Source: Talpa occidentalis (lineage: Eukaryota > Chordata > Mammalia > Eulipotyphla > Talpidae). From it: a stretch of DNA of 64,000 nucleotides. How positions within the stretch are numbered: position 1 is the stretch's first letter; each line of letters starts with the position of its first letter. The stretch is taken from NCBI RefSeq assembly GCF_014898055.3, contig NW_023603184.1:35463359-35527358 (forward strand), in the 5' to 3' direction. Shown one piece after another: positions 12,009 through 23,050 of this stretch. The notes beneath the pieces were generated by a model. The model was not told the origin of the DNA and made no database searches. It worked only from the letters and a program-made list of their open reading frames with translations. The translations under genes and the position numbers were made by a program.

Positions 12009-15000
12009 CTAGATTCCTGCTATAAGTGAGACAATCCAGTATTTTTCTTTTTCTTTCTGGCTTATTTCGCTGAGCATGAGCCCTTCCAGCGCCATCCATG
12101 TTGCTGCAAATTGCACGTGTTTATCTTTTTTGAATGCTGAGTAATATTCCATGGTGTATATGTACCACATCTTCTTCATCCAGTCATCTATTTTTGGGCA
12201 TTTGGGTTGTTTCCAAAGCTTAGCTATTGAAAACAGTGCTGCTATAAACATAGGGGTGCAGGTGCTCTTTGGAATTGATGTTTCTGTGTCCTTTGGGCAA
12301 ATACCTAGGAGTGGAATTGCTGGATCATATGGAAGCTCTATGTTTAGTAGGTCCAGAAATCTCCACACAGCTCTCCATAGTCGTTGGACCAGTTTGCACT
12401 CCCACCAACAGTGCAGAAGAGTTCCTTTTTCTCCACATCCTTGCCAACATTTGTTGTTACTAGTTTTTTTAATATGTGCGATTCTCACTGGTGTAAGATG
12501 GTATCTCATGGTAGTTTTGATTTGCATTTCCCTGATGACAAGTGATGTTGAACATTTTTCATATGCCTGTTGGCCATTTGTATTTCCCCTTCAGAGAAGT
12601 TCTTTTTAGCTCTTCTGCACATCTTTTGACAGGATTATTTTCTTTGTTGTTGTTGAGTCTCATCAGCTCTTTGCAGATTTTTGTGATTTTTTTCAGTCCT
12701 TTATCATTAGTATTGTGTGCAACAATGTTCTCCCAGTCGGTGGGTTTCTCTTTGTTTTGTTATTGTCTCTTTTGCTGTGCAGAAGCTCTTTAATTTGATG
12801 TAGTCCCAGCTGTTTATCCTTGCCTTCACTATCACTGCTTTGGGTGATGTGTCTGTAAAGATGTCTTTGATGTGCATATCCCGTAGTGTTTCGCCTTTAT
12901 TTCCTTCTATGTATTTATGGTTTCATGTCTTATGTCTACTTCTTTAATCCATTTTGACTTGGTTTTTCTGTATGATGTGAGGTAGTAGTCAAGCTTCATT
13001 CATTTGCACAGAGCAACCCAGTTTTCCCAGCACCATTTATTGAACAAACTTTCTTTGCTCCAGTCCATATTCTTTGCTCCTTTCACAAAGATTAGTTGAC
13101 CATAAATCTGTGGGCTTATTTCTGGATTTTCTCTTTGGTTCCATTTGTCTGTGTGTCTGTTCTTGTTCCAATACCATGCAGTTTTGATGATTATGACTTT
13201 GTAGTATAGTTTGAAGTCTGGGAGTGTGATGCCTCCATTCCCTTCTTTTTTTTCAGGAGAGCTTTGGCTATTCGGGGTTTTTGGTGATTCCATATGAATT
13301 TCATCAATAATTTTGTTAGATTTATTTTGTTAGATTTTGTTAGATTTATTTTGTTAGATTTTGTTAGATTATTCCCAAGTATTTGATTTTTTTTGTTTTG
13401 ATAATAAAAGAGTTGGGTTTTTTGATTTCTTCTTCTTCAGATTTATTGTTTGTATATAGGAAGGCTACTGACTTTTGCGTGTTGATTTTGTATTCTGCCA
13501 CTTTACTGAACTGATTGATAAGTTGAATTAGTTTTTCTGTGGAGTTTTTGGGGTTTTCTATTTATATTATAATATTGTCTGCAAATAGTGATAATTTGAC
13601 TTCTTTTCCTATTTGGATTCCTTGTATGTTTTTCTCTTGTCTTATTGCTCTGGCTAGGACTTCCAGTATTATATTGAAAAGCAGTGGTGAGAGAGGACAT
13701 CCTTGTCTTGTTCCAGATATTAATGGAAATGCTTTCAGATTTTCACCATTGAGAATGATATTGGCTATTGGCTTGTCATATATGGCCTTTGTGATGTTGA
13801 GGTACGTTCCTTGTATCCCAAGAATTTCAAGGGCTTTTATCATGAATGGGTGTTGCACTTTGTCGAAAGCTTTCTCAGCATCTATTGATATTATCATATG
13901 GTTTTTATTACTTTTTGTTGATGTGTTGGATAACGGTGATTGATTTTCGGATGTTGAACCATCCTTGTGTACGTGGCACGAATCCTACTTGGTCATGGTG
14001 AATTATCTTATGGATACATTGTTGGATTCTGATAGCTAAAATTTTATTGAGGATTTTTGCATCAGTGTTCATTAGGGAGATTGGCCTGTAGTTTTCCTTT
14101 TTTGTGTTGCCCTTGTTCGGTTTTGGTAATAGTGTAATGTTGGCTTCATAGAACGTGTTTGGTATTGTCCCTTCCTTCTCAAATTTTTGGAAGAGTTTGT
14201 GAAGGATAGGCACTAATTCCTCTCTGAATGTTTGGTAGAATTCATTTGTAAATCCACCAGGTCCTGGGCTTTTGCTTTTGGGGAGGTTTTTGATTACCAT
14301 TTCAATTTCGCTGCTTGTTATTGGTCTGTTTAGGTGTTCTACTTCCTCTTTATCTAGCTTTGGGTGATTGTAGAGTTGTAGGAATTTGTCCATCTCCTCT
14401 AGATTGTTGAACTTGTTTCCATATAACTGTTCATAGTAGTTACTGATTATTCTTTTGATTTCTGCTGTGTCCATTGTGATTTCTCCTCTTTCATTTATGA
14501 TCCTGTTTATTTTTGCTTTCTCCCTTTTTTCCTTTGTGAGCCTGGCTAGGGTTTGTCTATTTTACTGATTTTTTCAAAGAACCAGCTCTTGGTTTCATTG
14601 ATCTTTTGTATTGTTTTTTTAGTTTTAATTTCATTTATTTCTGCTTTGGTTTTTATTATTTCTTTTCTTCTACTGGTTTTGGGGGTTTTTTTTGTTGTTC
14701 TTTTTCTAGATCTTTGAGCTTCGAGATTAGGTTGTTTCTTTGAGTTCTTTCTTGTTTCTTGATGTGAGCCTCTATTGCTATATATTTTCCTCTTATTACT
14801 GGTTTTGCTGCATCCCATACATTTAGGAAATTGGTGTCCTCCTTGTCATTCAATTCAAAGAATTTTTAATTTCTTCTTTAATCTCCTCGTTAGTCCAGTG
14901 GTCTTCCAGTAGTGTGGTTTTCAATCTCCAAGAGATAGGAGAGTTCCTTGCCTTCTTTTATGGTTTATTTCTAGTTTGATGCCTTCATGGTCAGAAAAGA

Positions 15001-15673
15001 TGGTTGGTATGATTTCAATCTTGGTGTATCTGTTGATGTTTGTCTTGTGTCCCAGTATGTGATCGATCCTGGAGAATGATCCGTGTGCGCTTGAGAAAAA
15101 TGTGTACTCCTTTTTTGGGGGGGGTTTAGTGTTCTATAGATGTCTGTTAAGCCAAACGCTCTAGGTCTTTATTTAGAGCTGTCGTGTCTTTACTAATTTT
15201 TTGTCTCATTGATCTATCCATTGTTGATAGCGGTGTGTTGAAGTCTCCCACTATGTATGTGTTTTCTCTGATGTCTGTTTTCAGAGATGACAATAGTTGT
15301 CTGATATATTTTGGTGCTCCTTCGTTTGGTGAATATATGTTAATGAGTGTTATTTCTTCTTGAAGTGTTGTCCCCTGATTATAATGTAGTGACCATTGGG
15401 TCTCTTTTATCTTTTTGAGTTTGAAATCTGTTTTATCTGAAATAAGTATAGCTTTTCCTGCTTTCTTTTTGGTCCATTTGCTTGTAGGATTGTTTTCCAT
15501 CCTTTAACTTTGAGTCTATTTTTATCTTTTGTAGCTTAATGTGTTTCCTGGAGACAGAAAAAGGTTGGATTTTGTTTCTTAATCCAGCCCGCGACTCTGT
15601 GTCTTTTTATTGAAGAGTTTAGTCCATTTACATTTAGAGTTAATATTGATATGTTAGCATCAGTATTTGCCAT
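12009..15673 (-). pseudogene. L1 ORF2 (endonuclease-reverse transcriptase), decayed
   Basis: The inferred start is the ATG at 15,673-15,671 (MANTDANIS). The endonuclease N-terminus shows LNVNGLN and LQETH; then comes an endonuclease segment (15,147-15,500, with VGDFNTPLS), RT palm segments (13,908-14,474; 13,562-13,897) and the Cys-rich C-terminus (12,009-12,527, with a CWWEC motif). These pieces lie in different frames or are split by stops, so the full protein is not encoded. The RT active-site motif reads FADN instead of FADD. A region of about 200 bp present in the second L1 (37,806-38,010) is missing here and replaced by a short tandem repeat at 13,311-13,370. Confidence 0.9.
13311..13370. 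repeat. Short tandem expansion inside L1 ORF2
   Basis: The unit 'ttttgttagattta' and a shortened 'ttttgttaga' repeat about five times in 60 bp. The other L1 has one such motif at about 38,012. Likely a repair scar at the ORF2 internal deletion. Confidence 0.85.
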
Positions 15674-15741
15674 TGTTTTTGTCTTTCCTTTGATTTTATT
15701 TATTTATTCTTTAATAAGTTTTTTTTGACCTTCTTTTGTTG

Positions 15742-16739
15742 TTATTCGTCCCTCTGAGGTTCTGGCTTTAGGACTCCGTGTAGTATTTTTTGGAGTGGGG
15801 GTTTAGTCGTAATGAAATTCCAGAGTTTCTGTTTGTCTGGGCAGGTCCTTATTCTTTCTTCATAGAGGAAGGAGAGCTTTGCAGGATAGAGTATTCTTGG
15901 TTGGCATCTGTTTTCTTGGAGTCTGTTGACTATGTCCCTCCACTCTCTCCTTGCCCGTAGTGTTTCTTCGGAGAAGTCTGATGTCAGCCTGATTGGTTTT
16001 CCTTTGAATGTTATTTGTTTCTTCCCTCTTGTCAGCTTCATTATTTTTCCTTGTACTGGATTCTTGGAAGCTTTACTATTATGTGTCTTGCTGTATTTTT
16101 CCTTCATCGTGGAAGTTGGTGTTCTTCTTGCTTCTTGTATATCAATTTTCAGCTCCTTCTTCACATTTGGGAAGTTCTTTTTAATTATCTCTTGGAATAT
16201 TTTCTCTGTTCCTACATCTCTCTCCTCTCTTTCTGGAATTCCTATAACTCTTATATTTCCTTTCCTCATGGAGTCAGATAGTTCCCGAAGTCTTTCTTCG
16301 GTCTTTTTCCTTCTTACTTCTCTTTTTCTGTTTTGGTTCTTTTTATTTCTGTGTCTTCAAGAGTACTTATTCGTTCTTCCATTTCATCCATTCTGCTTTC
16401 ATTGCTTTTCCCAGAGTTCTTTAGTGCCTCCATTAATTCTTTAATCTCCTGCCTTTCTTTTGTTTCCCTCTTTAGGGACTCAATTTCATTCTTCTGATCA
16501 TTGTTTTCCTTTATGAGTTCTGTCATTTTTTTAATCACGTCAATTTTAAATTCTCTTTCTGGAAGGTTCAGAAGTTCTTCCAAGTTACTATCGTTGCAAT
16601 CTGGGGGTTGGTTTTCTTTTTGTGGTGTGCTTTTTTCCTGAGGAGTTGCTAGGTTGCGTGTGGTTCTTCTACTCCCTGCTGTCTGTTTTTCTAATTTGCC
16701 GTATGCATTGGGACACTGTGTTGCTGGACTGGTTGGCAT
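15742..16739 (-). pseudogene. L1 ORF1 (RNA-binding chaperone protein), two broken pieces
   Basis: The N-terminal piece (16,314-16,739, 141 codons) carries the basic leader and the coiled coil. The C-terminal piece (15,742-16,269, 175 codons) carries the RRM start 'NIRVIGIPE' and the C-terminal domain with ARREWRDIVNRLQE and LYPAKLSF. They are in different frames and separated by a break near 16,270-16,314. A further deletion in the RRM region is likely, because the piece is shorter than its intact homologue at 38,544-39,572. Confidence 0.88.
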
Positions 16740-16744
16740 CTAAG

Positions 16745-17238
16745 TTGAACTTCTCCGCTCCCCTCTGGCTCCTCCAGGAGGCATCTGTTGGTTTCAAGCA
16801 GTCTTTACTGAAGAAAGGTTCCTGTTCTAAAATGCCGATGCGGGGACACATTCCCCTGCATGCCTGGTCTGCCCAGAGGTGGGCTCCCTGCTCCCCTCTG
16901 GGCTTGGACTGCAGGCCAGAAGGGGCCTGGAGTGGTCAAACTTCCCCACTCACATCTGGCTCCTGAGGGAGCCTTCTGTTGGTTTCAGGCAGTCTTTACT
17001 GAAGAGATGTCCCTGTTCTAATTTGGCGATGCGGGACGCTCTCCCCTGCATGTCTGGTGTGCCCGGTAGTGGGTCCCCGCCCCATCTGGGCTTGGACTGC
17101 AGGCCAAATGGGGCCTGACGTGGGCTAACTTCCCAGCTGGCCACTGGCTCCTCTGGGAGCCTTCTGCAGTTTTCAAGCAGTCTTTTCTGAAGAAAGGTCC
17201 CTGTTCTATGGGGTGTTGGTGGTTTTTTTTCTAGTCGC
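16745..17238 (-). promoter_or_regulatory. L1 5' UTR with tandem ~190-bp promoter units
   Basis: GC-rich DNA upstream of ORF1 repeats: the motif 'gcagtcttt(a/t)ctgaag' recurs at 16,798, 16,989 and 17,177 (spacings 191 and 188 bp). Each is preceded by a 'tctggctcct..gga/ggagcctt/catctg' block, and the first two are followed by 'gcgatgcggg'-like and 'gggcttggactgcaggcca' segments. That gives two full units and one partial. The second L1 has only one such unit. Promoter function is inferred from position and from knowledge of L1 5' UTRs. Confidence 0.85.
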
Positions 17239-17613
17239 TAGGTGTTTTTAGAATAGTCATTTACCTTAAACAACCAGTCATTTTATTACTAGCAAAAAGC
17301 TTATGTGACTGCAACTAAACTTTCTATGTTTATCTTAGTGAAGGATTAACTAGCACAGGAAGTTACCTGGGGGAAGGAAGATGCATTGACTCTTCCCTTG
17401 ACCCCAGCTCTCAAGTAAGGGAGGCATTTTTCCTAATCTCACAGAAGAGTTTTTTTTTTTTTACCTATTACTCCTCTACTTATCTAGTCAGCCTAGTTTT
17501 CATATCTAAGTTTAAGATCAGGGAAAATTTCCTTTTCTGTGAGATTGCTGATTGTTGTTTGCAGTTGTAAGCAACTACAAATAGTTCATCAGAGGCAGGG
17601 CCAAAGATGGTTA

Positions 17614-18194
17614 TGTAACAAGGTGGTCCCCAGGAAAGGGGGAGGTTCCCTGCCCCACCCAAGGGAGGGTGGAGCTGAGCAGGAAGAGGAGAAGCAGCAG
17701 AAGAGACTGAGGAAGGAAGCAGGATGGAGCCAGGAGACCTGGAGGAGGCACATGGAGCCTAGAGACACGTGAAGAAACTGCGCTTGTCTTTTGGTCGTGG
17801 ACTGGGTGACACAGATGTGGGTGGACACGTGGGGAGGTGACAATGGCAGCTTTTATCTTGATGTTGATTTTGCTCTTTTCCTTCCGGGCTTGTCTGGTTG
17901 CTTCTGACCCTTTTCTGTGGGTCCCCACTGGAAGATGCTTTAGACTTGTGGCAGGCTTTGGGGCCTTGTTCTGGGCCGATCCCATATGGATGGACTTTCA
18001 CCCACGAGGGGATGGGTAACTCTGGGTGCTTGATTTAGAAACTAGATTCTTTGCCTTTCCTGTATTGTTTCCTAATTAAAGTTCCTTCCCATTAAAGTCT
18101 TATATGTTTTTGTGTTATGCTGCGGATGGCAGAACCCTACATAGAATAGGAAGGTTTGCGGAGTTTGGGCTGCCCCTCTCCCTGTCTTATAACA
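17614..18194 (+). mobile_element. Solo LTR, TGTAACAGGG family, copy-1 specific
   Basis: Runs from TGTAACAAGG to TTATAACA and is flanked by the 4-bp direct repeat GTTA (17,610-17,613 and 18,195-18,198). The empty site is intact at 57,501-57,520 ('agatggttagagctttt'), so insertion followed the duplication. A polyadenylation-like ATTAAA lies near 18,090. A 4-bp target duplication fits a class I (gammaretrovirus-like) element. Confidence 0.95.
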
Positions 18195-18504
18195 GTTATA
18201 GCTTTTGGTTCTCAAACATGGTTAATACGTAACATATCAGTAGTTGTTACATTGACTACTTCCCAGTGCATTATTTGTGCTGCCATGATTATTAGCTCAA
18301 CCAGTCACAAAATTGCTGTTAACTTATTCTTGAATGCACACTCTAACAGCTACCATACCCGTTGTCACCTCCAGGGGAATTAGCACTAAACAAACAGGAA
18401 GAATTTAGCAGGAACCCGCTATGGCACCTCCTGGCTTATTAGGAATTTCTTATACTTGGAGCATGGCTCGTGTCTGCCACCAACTGCTATCTTTACCTTA
18501 TATT

Positions 18505-18776
18505 TTTTTTTAAAAAAAAGATTGATTTATTTATTATTTACACATACAAGCACTGGGTACAGTCAGAAGCAAGGGAGGGTAAGAGAATTCACCAGAGCCA
18601 GAGTGGAGAGAGAACAGGAAGACTGACGAAGTATACTACTGAGGGGAGCAGTGGGAGGCAGGAGGTCTGCATGCCATGTGGGGCCCTCTCCTGGAGCTGC
18701 AGAGGCTGCTTAGGGCAGCTTCACAACCCAGCACAGAACCTGCCAGCACTGAACCTCTGTGCCACCAGGGAGGCCC
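18505..18776 (-). mobile_element. tRNA-derived SINE, reverse
   Basis: Reverse copy: poly(T) and 'gatttatttattatt' at left and 'caccagggaggccct' at right. The partner at 57,806-58,084 shares the site, so it predates the duplication. The B-box region is degraded. Confidence 0.92.
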
Positions 18777-19301
18777 TATCTTTAAAGTAAGAGAATTTCC
18801 TTCTCCATTTAGCCCTTGCCACAAAAGACCACATATCCATATTAAAGACTTGGCAGAGAGATATTTACAGCCTTTTGTTCCCAGTTTTTTCACTTGTTAT
18901 GTACCACCAAATGTTGAATTGCTGCCTTTTGGCAGAGAGTTACTAATTTTAAAATAAATGAAATATTTATATCACGCAGTGCCATTGCCAGCAAATTGTT
19001 TATTCAGTAACTGATCAAACAGCATGTACAGTTTTACTTTTAAATGCGTATTTTAACAATGGTAGAAACTAGCCATAAACAAATGAGGAGAAACAAGCAG
19101 GAGTCAGCTAACAATATTCCTCACTTTCAGGAATCTGCCCCATGCCCGCACCTTTGTCAAAGACATGAGTAGCAGGGCTCCCAGTAGCAAATATTTGACA
19201 GAGGTCAGGAGGCCTCATTTTTCCTCGGGAGAATAGAAATTGAATAAATTAAGAGCCTCTCTTATTGTGCATGATATTTGGGAAAAATCTAACAGTTAAT
19301 A

Positions 19302-19303
19302 CC
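19302..19303. other. Deletion junction: TRIM terminal exons lost from copy 1
   Basis: Left of the junction the sequence matches copy 2 up to 58,602. Right of it, from 'gttaataccagatgactc', it matches copy 2 from about 62,157 ('gttagtgaacaccagagtactc'). The intervening 3,554 bp in copy 2 hold the TRIM PRYSPRY exon, two upstream exons and an old L1. A deletion in copy 1 is simpler than an insertion of a spliced-gene 3' end in copy 2, because upstream exons of the same gene type lie in copy 1. Confidence 0.88.
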
Positions 19304-19645
19304 AGATGACTCTAAAAAGCATTAAACATCTCTCCACAGCACAAAAAGACCATCGCTGGCCTCCCACACATACCTTTGTATGACGTGAGTCACAACCTAG
19401 GCAAAAAAAAAAATCAATTAATTAAAAAAAATCATGAGTCAAGAAGTAATAGGCTCTCCCCAATTATAAGGCCTATGACATCTCCTCAGGCCCCTGAGTA
19501 GGTGGGGTAGAGTTGATCCCATTGTCAGAGACAAATGCAAAGACAAGACCTAGGCCAGACATTCCAGAACTCATGTGATGCTGTCAGGTTTCCCAAGAGG
19601 TAGAAACGGTTTTGACTCTTGTGGAAGTCAAGTATGTATCTGGAG

Positions 19646-19913
19646 GGCCTCCCTAGTACCACAGCAGTTGAATGCTGGGTTGCGAAGCTGCCTGCAGCCT
19701 CTGCTGCCCCGGTTCGATCCCTGGCCACCAGGCAAGGGTTCCACATGGCGTGCAGACCTCTCCTGCTGCCCGCTGCTCCCCTCAGCAGTGTACTTAGTCA
19801 GTCTGCCTGCTCTGCTATACACTCTGACTCTGGTGAATTCTCTCACCCTCCCATGTTTCTGACTGTACCCAGTGCTTATATAAATAAATAAATAAATCAT
19901 AAAAAAAAAAAAT
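19646..19913 (+). mobile_element. Young SINE, forward, copy-1 specific
   Basis: Flanked by ATGTATCTGGAG on both sides (19,634-19,645 and about 19,914-19,925). The empty site in copy 2 reads 'ctatgtatctggagatgag' near 62,492. Confidence 0.95.
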
Positions 19914-20129
19914 ATGTATCTGGAGATGAGACATACTTCTAAGGAAAATTAGAAATCCATAATTTTATTCCCAAATGCAGACTCCCTCTGAGATGACTTA
20001 ATAATTAATAGACTTTCATGTATTCAGCAGAAATGGAATGTATGTGCTACTACTGTCAAGCATTTATGCTAGGCTTAGGGGAATTTAAAAAATTGTAATA
20101 CTCTTCAAGAAGTTTGCATGACATTTTAT

Positions 20130-20437
20130 TTTATTTTATTTTATTTTTAATAGAGGCATGTTTTATTTATTTGTTTGTTTTTTGTTTATACATGCACTGG
20201 GTACAGTCAGAAGTGCGGGAGGGTGAGAGAATTCACCAGAGCCAGAGCGGGGAGCAGAGCAGGCAGAAGGACCGAAGCACACTGCTGAGGGGAGCAGCGG
20301 GCGGCAGGAGAGGTCTGTGCACCATGATGGACCCTCCTCTGGTGGCCGGGGAGCAGCCGGGGATTGAACCGGCGCCACAGAGTCTGCGGGCAGCTTTGCA
20401 ACCCAGCGCTCAACCGCTGCGCCACCGGGGAGGCCCC
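20130..20437 (-). mobile_element. Young extended-tail SINE, reverse, copy-1 specific
   Basis: Flanked by TTGCATGACATTTTAT on both sides (20,114-20,129; 20,438-20,453). It contains the extended-tail tag AATAGAGGCATGTTTT. The empty site in copy 2 is near 62,697. Confidence 0.96.
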
Positions 20438-20524
20438 TTGCATGACATTTTATGAGGTGCACACAGACACCCTAATGTAGGTGCTTTTCCTGACTCTCTC
20501 TCTTTACATTAAAATCTCTCTTTA

Positions 20525-20822
20525 GGGCCTCCCCGGTGGCGCAGCGGTTGAGCGCTGGGTTGCGAAGCTGCCCGCGGCCTCTGCAGCGCTGGTTCGATCC
20601 CCAGCTGCTCCCCGGCCACCGGAGGAGGGTCCCACATGGCGCGCAGACCTCTCCTGCCGCCCGCTGCTCCCCTCAGCAGTGTACTTCGGTCCTTCTGCCT
20701 GCTCTGCTCCCCGCTCTGGCTCTGGTGAATTCTCTCACCCTCCCGCGTTTCTGACTGTACCCAGTGCTTGTATAAATAAATTAAAAATCTAAAAAAAAAA
20801 AAAATAAAATAAATAAATAAAT
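20525..20822 (+). mobile_element. Young SINE, forward, first of an inverted pair
   Basis: Nearly consensus from GGGCCTCCCCGGTGGCGCAG to the TAAA tail. Its left flank AAATCTCTCTTTA (20,512-20,524) is repeated between the two SINEs and again at 21,177. Confidence 0.95.
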
Positions 20823-20835
20823 AAAATCTCTCTTT

Positions 20836-21176
20836 TTTTTTTTTTTTTTTTTTGTTTTTTTTTTTTTGTTTTTATAGAGGCATGCTTTATTTGTTTTTGC
20901 TGGTTTGTTTGTTTGTTTTTTTTGTTTATACATGCACTGGGTACAGTCAGAAGCGCGGGAGGGTGAGAGAATTCACCAGAGCCAGAGTGGGGAGCAGAGC
21001 AGGCAGAAGGACCGAGGCACACTGCTGAGGGGAGCAGCGGGCGGCAGGAGAGGTCTGCGCGCCATGTGGGACCCTCCTCTGGTGGCCGGGGAGCAGCCGG
21101 GGATCGAACCGGCGCCGCAGAGGCCGCGCAGCTTCGCAACCCAGCGCTCAACCCGCTGCGCCACCGGGGAGGCCCC
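20836..21176 (-). mobile_element. Young extended-tail SINE, reverse, second of an inverted pair
   Basis: Starts with a long T run, carries the extended-tail tag ATAGAGGCATGCTTT, and ends GGGGAGGCCCC. Right target repeat AAATCTCTCTTTA at 21,177-21,189. Copy 2 near 62,765 has a single unoccupied 'aaactctctacaagtgac'. Confidence 0.95.
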
Positions 21177-21759
21177 AAATCTCTCTTTAAGTGACTTCAT
21201 CCAGTCCCTTGAATTTTACACACACATATGTGCAGCTGATTGATTATTGTTACTCAATTTTTTCTCTAAACTGCATATTCATATATTCATTAGAAAGTAA
21301 CAGAAACCAGTAACTTAGAATGTCTCATCTGTAACTTCATCAAGTTGTTAAATCAATGCTATTTAAGAAAAAAAAAAGGACACACAACACACACACACAT
21401 TCCAAGGGTAAACAGGAAAAAAAATTGCAAAAAACATTTGAAAATAAGTTGGATTGAATGAAAATCAAAACAAAACAATAATAATACATGGAATACAGTT
21501 AAAGCAATACATTTATATTATTAAACACTAAACCAGAAAAGATGTTTTCTAAATTTCCATTTTAAGAAACTAGAAAAGGAACAGTATGCGAACCACGTAC
21601 AACACACACGCACTAATATGTAGAGAACAGAAACAAATGATAACCTAAAAGAAATTAATGAAATATAAATGTTTGTTCTATAAAAATATCAATAAAATCG
21701 ACGAGACATAAACTAAGAAAAAAGGGAAAAAGCAAATCACTGCAATTAAAAATATGAGA

Positions 21760-22060
21760 GGAGGCAACCCCGGTGCTACAGCGGTTGAGCGCTGGTTGCA
21801 GGGCTGCCCGCAGCCTCCGCAGCGCCAGTTCGATCCTCAGCCACTTCCCAGCCACCAGAGGAGGGTCCCACCTGGCGCGCAGACCTCTCCTGCCGCCCGC
21901 TGCTCCCCTCAGCAGTGTACTTAGGTCTTTCTGCCTGTTCTGCTCCCCGCTCTGGCTCTGGTGAATTCTCTCACCCTCCAGCGCTTCTGACTGTACCCAG
22001 TGCTTGTATAAATAAATAAATAAATAAATCCAAGAAAGAAAGAGAGAGAGAGAAAGAAAA
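21760..22060 (+). mobile_element. SINE, forward, copy-1 specific
   Basis: Slightly 5'-altered start ('gaggcaaccccggtgctacagcgg' in pieces) with consensus body, a TAAA tail and an AAAGAGAG run. Copy 2 (about 63,325-63,345) lacks it. No clear target duplication was seen, so the exact ends are uncertain. Confidence 0.88.
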
Positions 22061-22760
22061 CAGGGTGGAAGAGAGCCCAGCACTCTAGTGATTATTTTTT
22101 TTAATTATGGGGACTGCAGAGAAATTCAATCTGCAAGTTCTCTTGCAATCTCCCTCCTTCTGTCCTTCTCATATTATCCTTTAAACGTCTTTATTTATTT
22201 TTGCACAATACAGGATCTCTCTCCTCAGGTGTGGTCACCTTAGTTTTCCAACCACCGAAGTGCCCACAGCCTTCCCCACTCCCCTCATGGGGATACCTCC
22301 CCCAGCCCTTCTCTACCCTGACCACCAACCCCAACACCTCCCCCTCCACACACACACACACACACACTCAAGGTCTTGGAAGGACTGCAGTGACTTTCTG
22401 AAGGAACACAGCCAAGGCAACCTAGGAGAGCTTCAGAGTCCTGCACCTCCTGTGCCACCAGGAGAGAACCCAGGAGAGAAACTGGGCCTTGGCATACACT
22501 TTAAATATGCAGGAAGGGTGCCAGTCCTGCTTCTGGAGGGTCTACCCCTTTTTTTGAAGGGGGATGTCCTGCTTCAGATGGCTACTTTTGTTACTTCGCC
22601 ACTTTTGCTGCTTAGGGGGCTTTTAGCTGCCTCCCTCCTACACCTGCTGTTCTCTTTTGCCTTCGAGCACTTTGGCAAACCAATTAAAACCTTTTCAGCA
22701 AAACTTGGTTGCTTTGCCTTCATGGACCAGGTAACAAGAACCCCTAGAATAGACAATTTG

Positions 22761-23035
22761 GGGCCTCCCCGGTGGCTCAGCAGTTGAGCGCTGGGTTGCA
22801 AAGCTGCCGGCAGCCTCTGCAGTGCCGGTTCGATCCCCGAATGCCGGTGAGGGTCCCACATGGTGCGCAGACCTCTCCTGCCGCCCCCTGCTCCCCTCAG
22901 CAGTGTATTTCTTCCTCAGTCTGCCTGTTCTGTTCCCCGCTCTGGCTCTGTCGAATTCTCTCACCCTCCTGCGCTTCTGACTGGAACCAGTGCTTGTATG
23001 AATAAATAAATAAATCTTTTTTTTAAAAAAAAGCC
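22761..23035 (+). mobile_element. tRNA-derived SINE, forward
   Basis: Starts GGGGCCTCCCCGGTGGCTCAG and ends AAATCTTTTTTTT. Flanked by AGAATAGACAA (22,747-22,757 and 23,040-23,050). The duplicated copy would lie beyond the window, so relative age is unknown. Confidence 0.93.
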
Positions 23036-23050
23036 AAATAGAATAGACAA

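Larger units (their letters stand above)
11828..17241 (-). mobile_element. LINE-1 element, nearly full length, reverse orientation
   Basis: The left end is the L1 3' poly(A), seen as poly(T) on the plus strand, and the right end stops inside the 5' UTR. In minus-strand order it holds tandem 5' UTR units (16,745-17,210), ORF1 (about 15,742-16,739) and ORF2 (about 12,009-15,673). Both ORFs are frame-broken. The pre-insertion sequence survives in A2 ('ctttgatcaattttgccagt' near 54,255). No matching target duplication is seen on the right, and sequence equivalent to about 54,260-57,160 is absent, which suggests insertion with target deletion. The element is absent from copy 2, so it is post-duplication or was lost there. 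Confidence 0.93.
17242..19302. repeat. Segmental duplication, copy 1, block B left part
   Basis: Matches 57,160-58,602 in the same orientation from 'ttagaatagtcattta' to 'aaaaatctaaca'. The differences are an LTR insertion here (17,614-18,194) and small indels. It ends at the junction where about 3.55 kb, still present in copy 2, is missing. No host exon is recognised. Confidence 0.94.
19303..22520. repeat. Segmental duplication, copy 1, block B right part
   Basis: Aligned with 62,157-63,776 in the same orientation. This copy is about twice as long because it took five SINEs (19,646; 20,130; 20,525; 20,836; 21,760), all absent from copy 2. The remaining unique DNA shows no exon. A (CA)n run lies at 22,347-22,369. 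Confidence 0.94.

Noticed and set aside
22260..22787. 175-codon plus-strand frame, proline-rich at the start
   Set aside because: It spans a (CA)n run and ends in a SINE, and the copy-2 counterpart (63,339-63,773) differs by frame-breaking indels.
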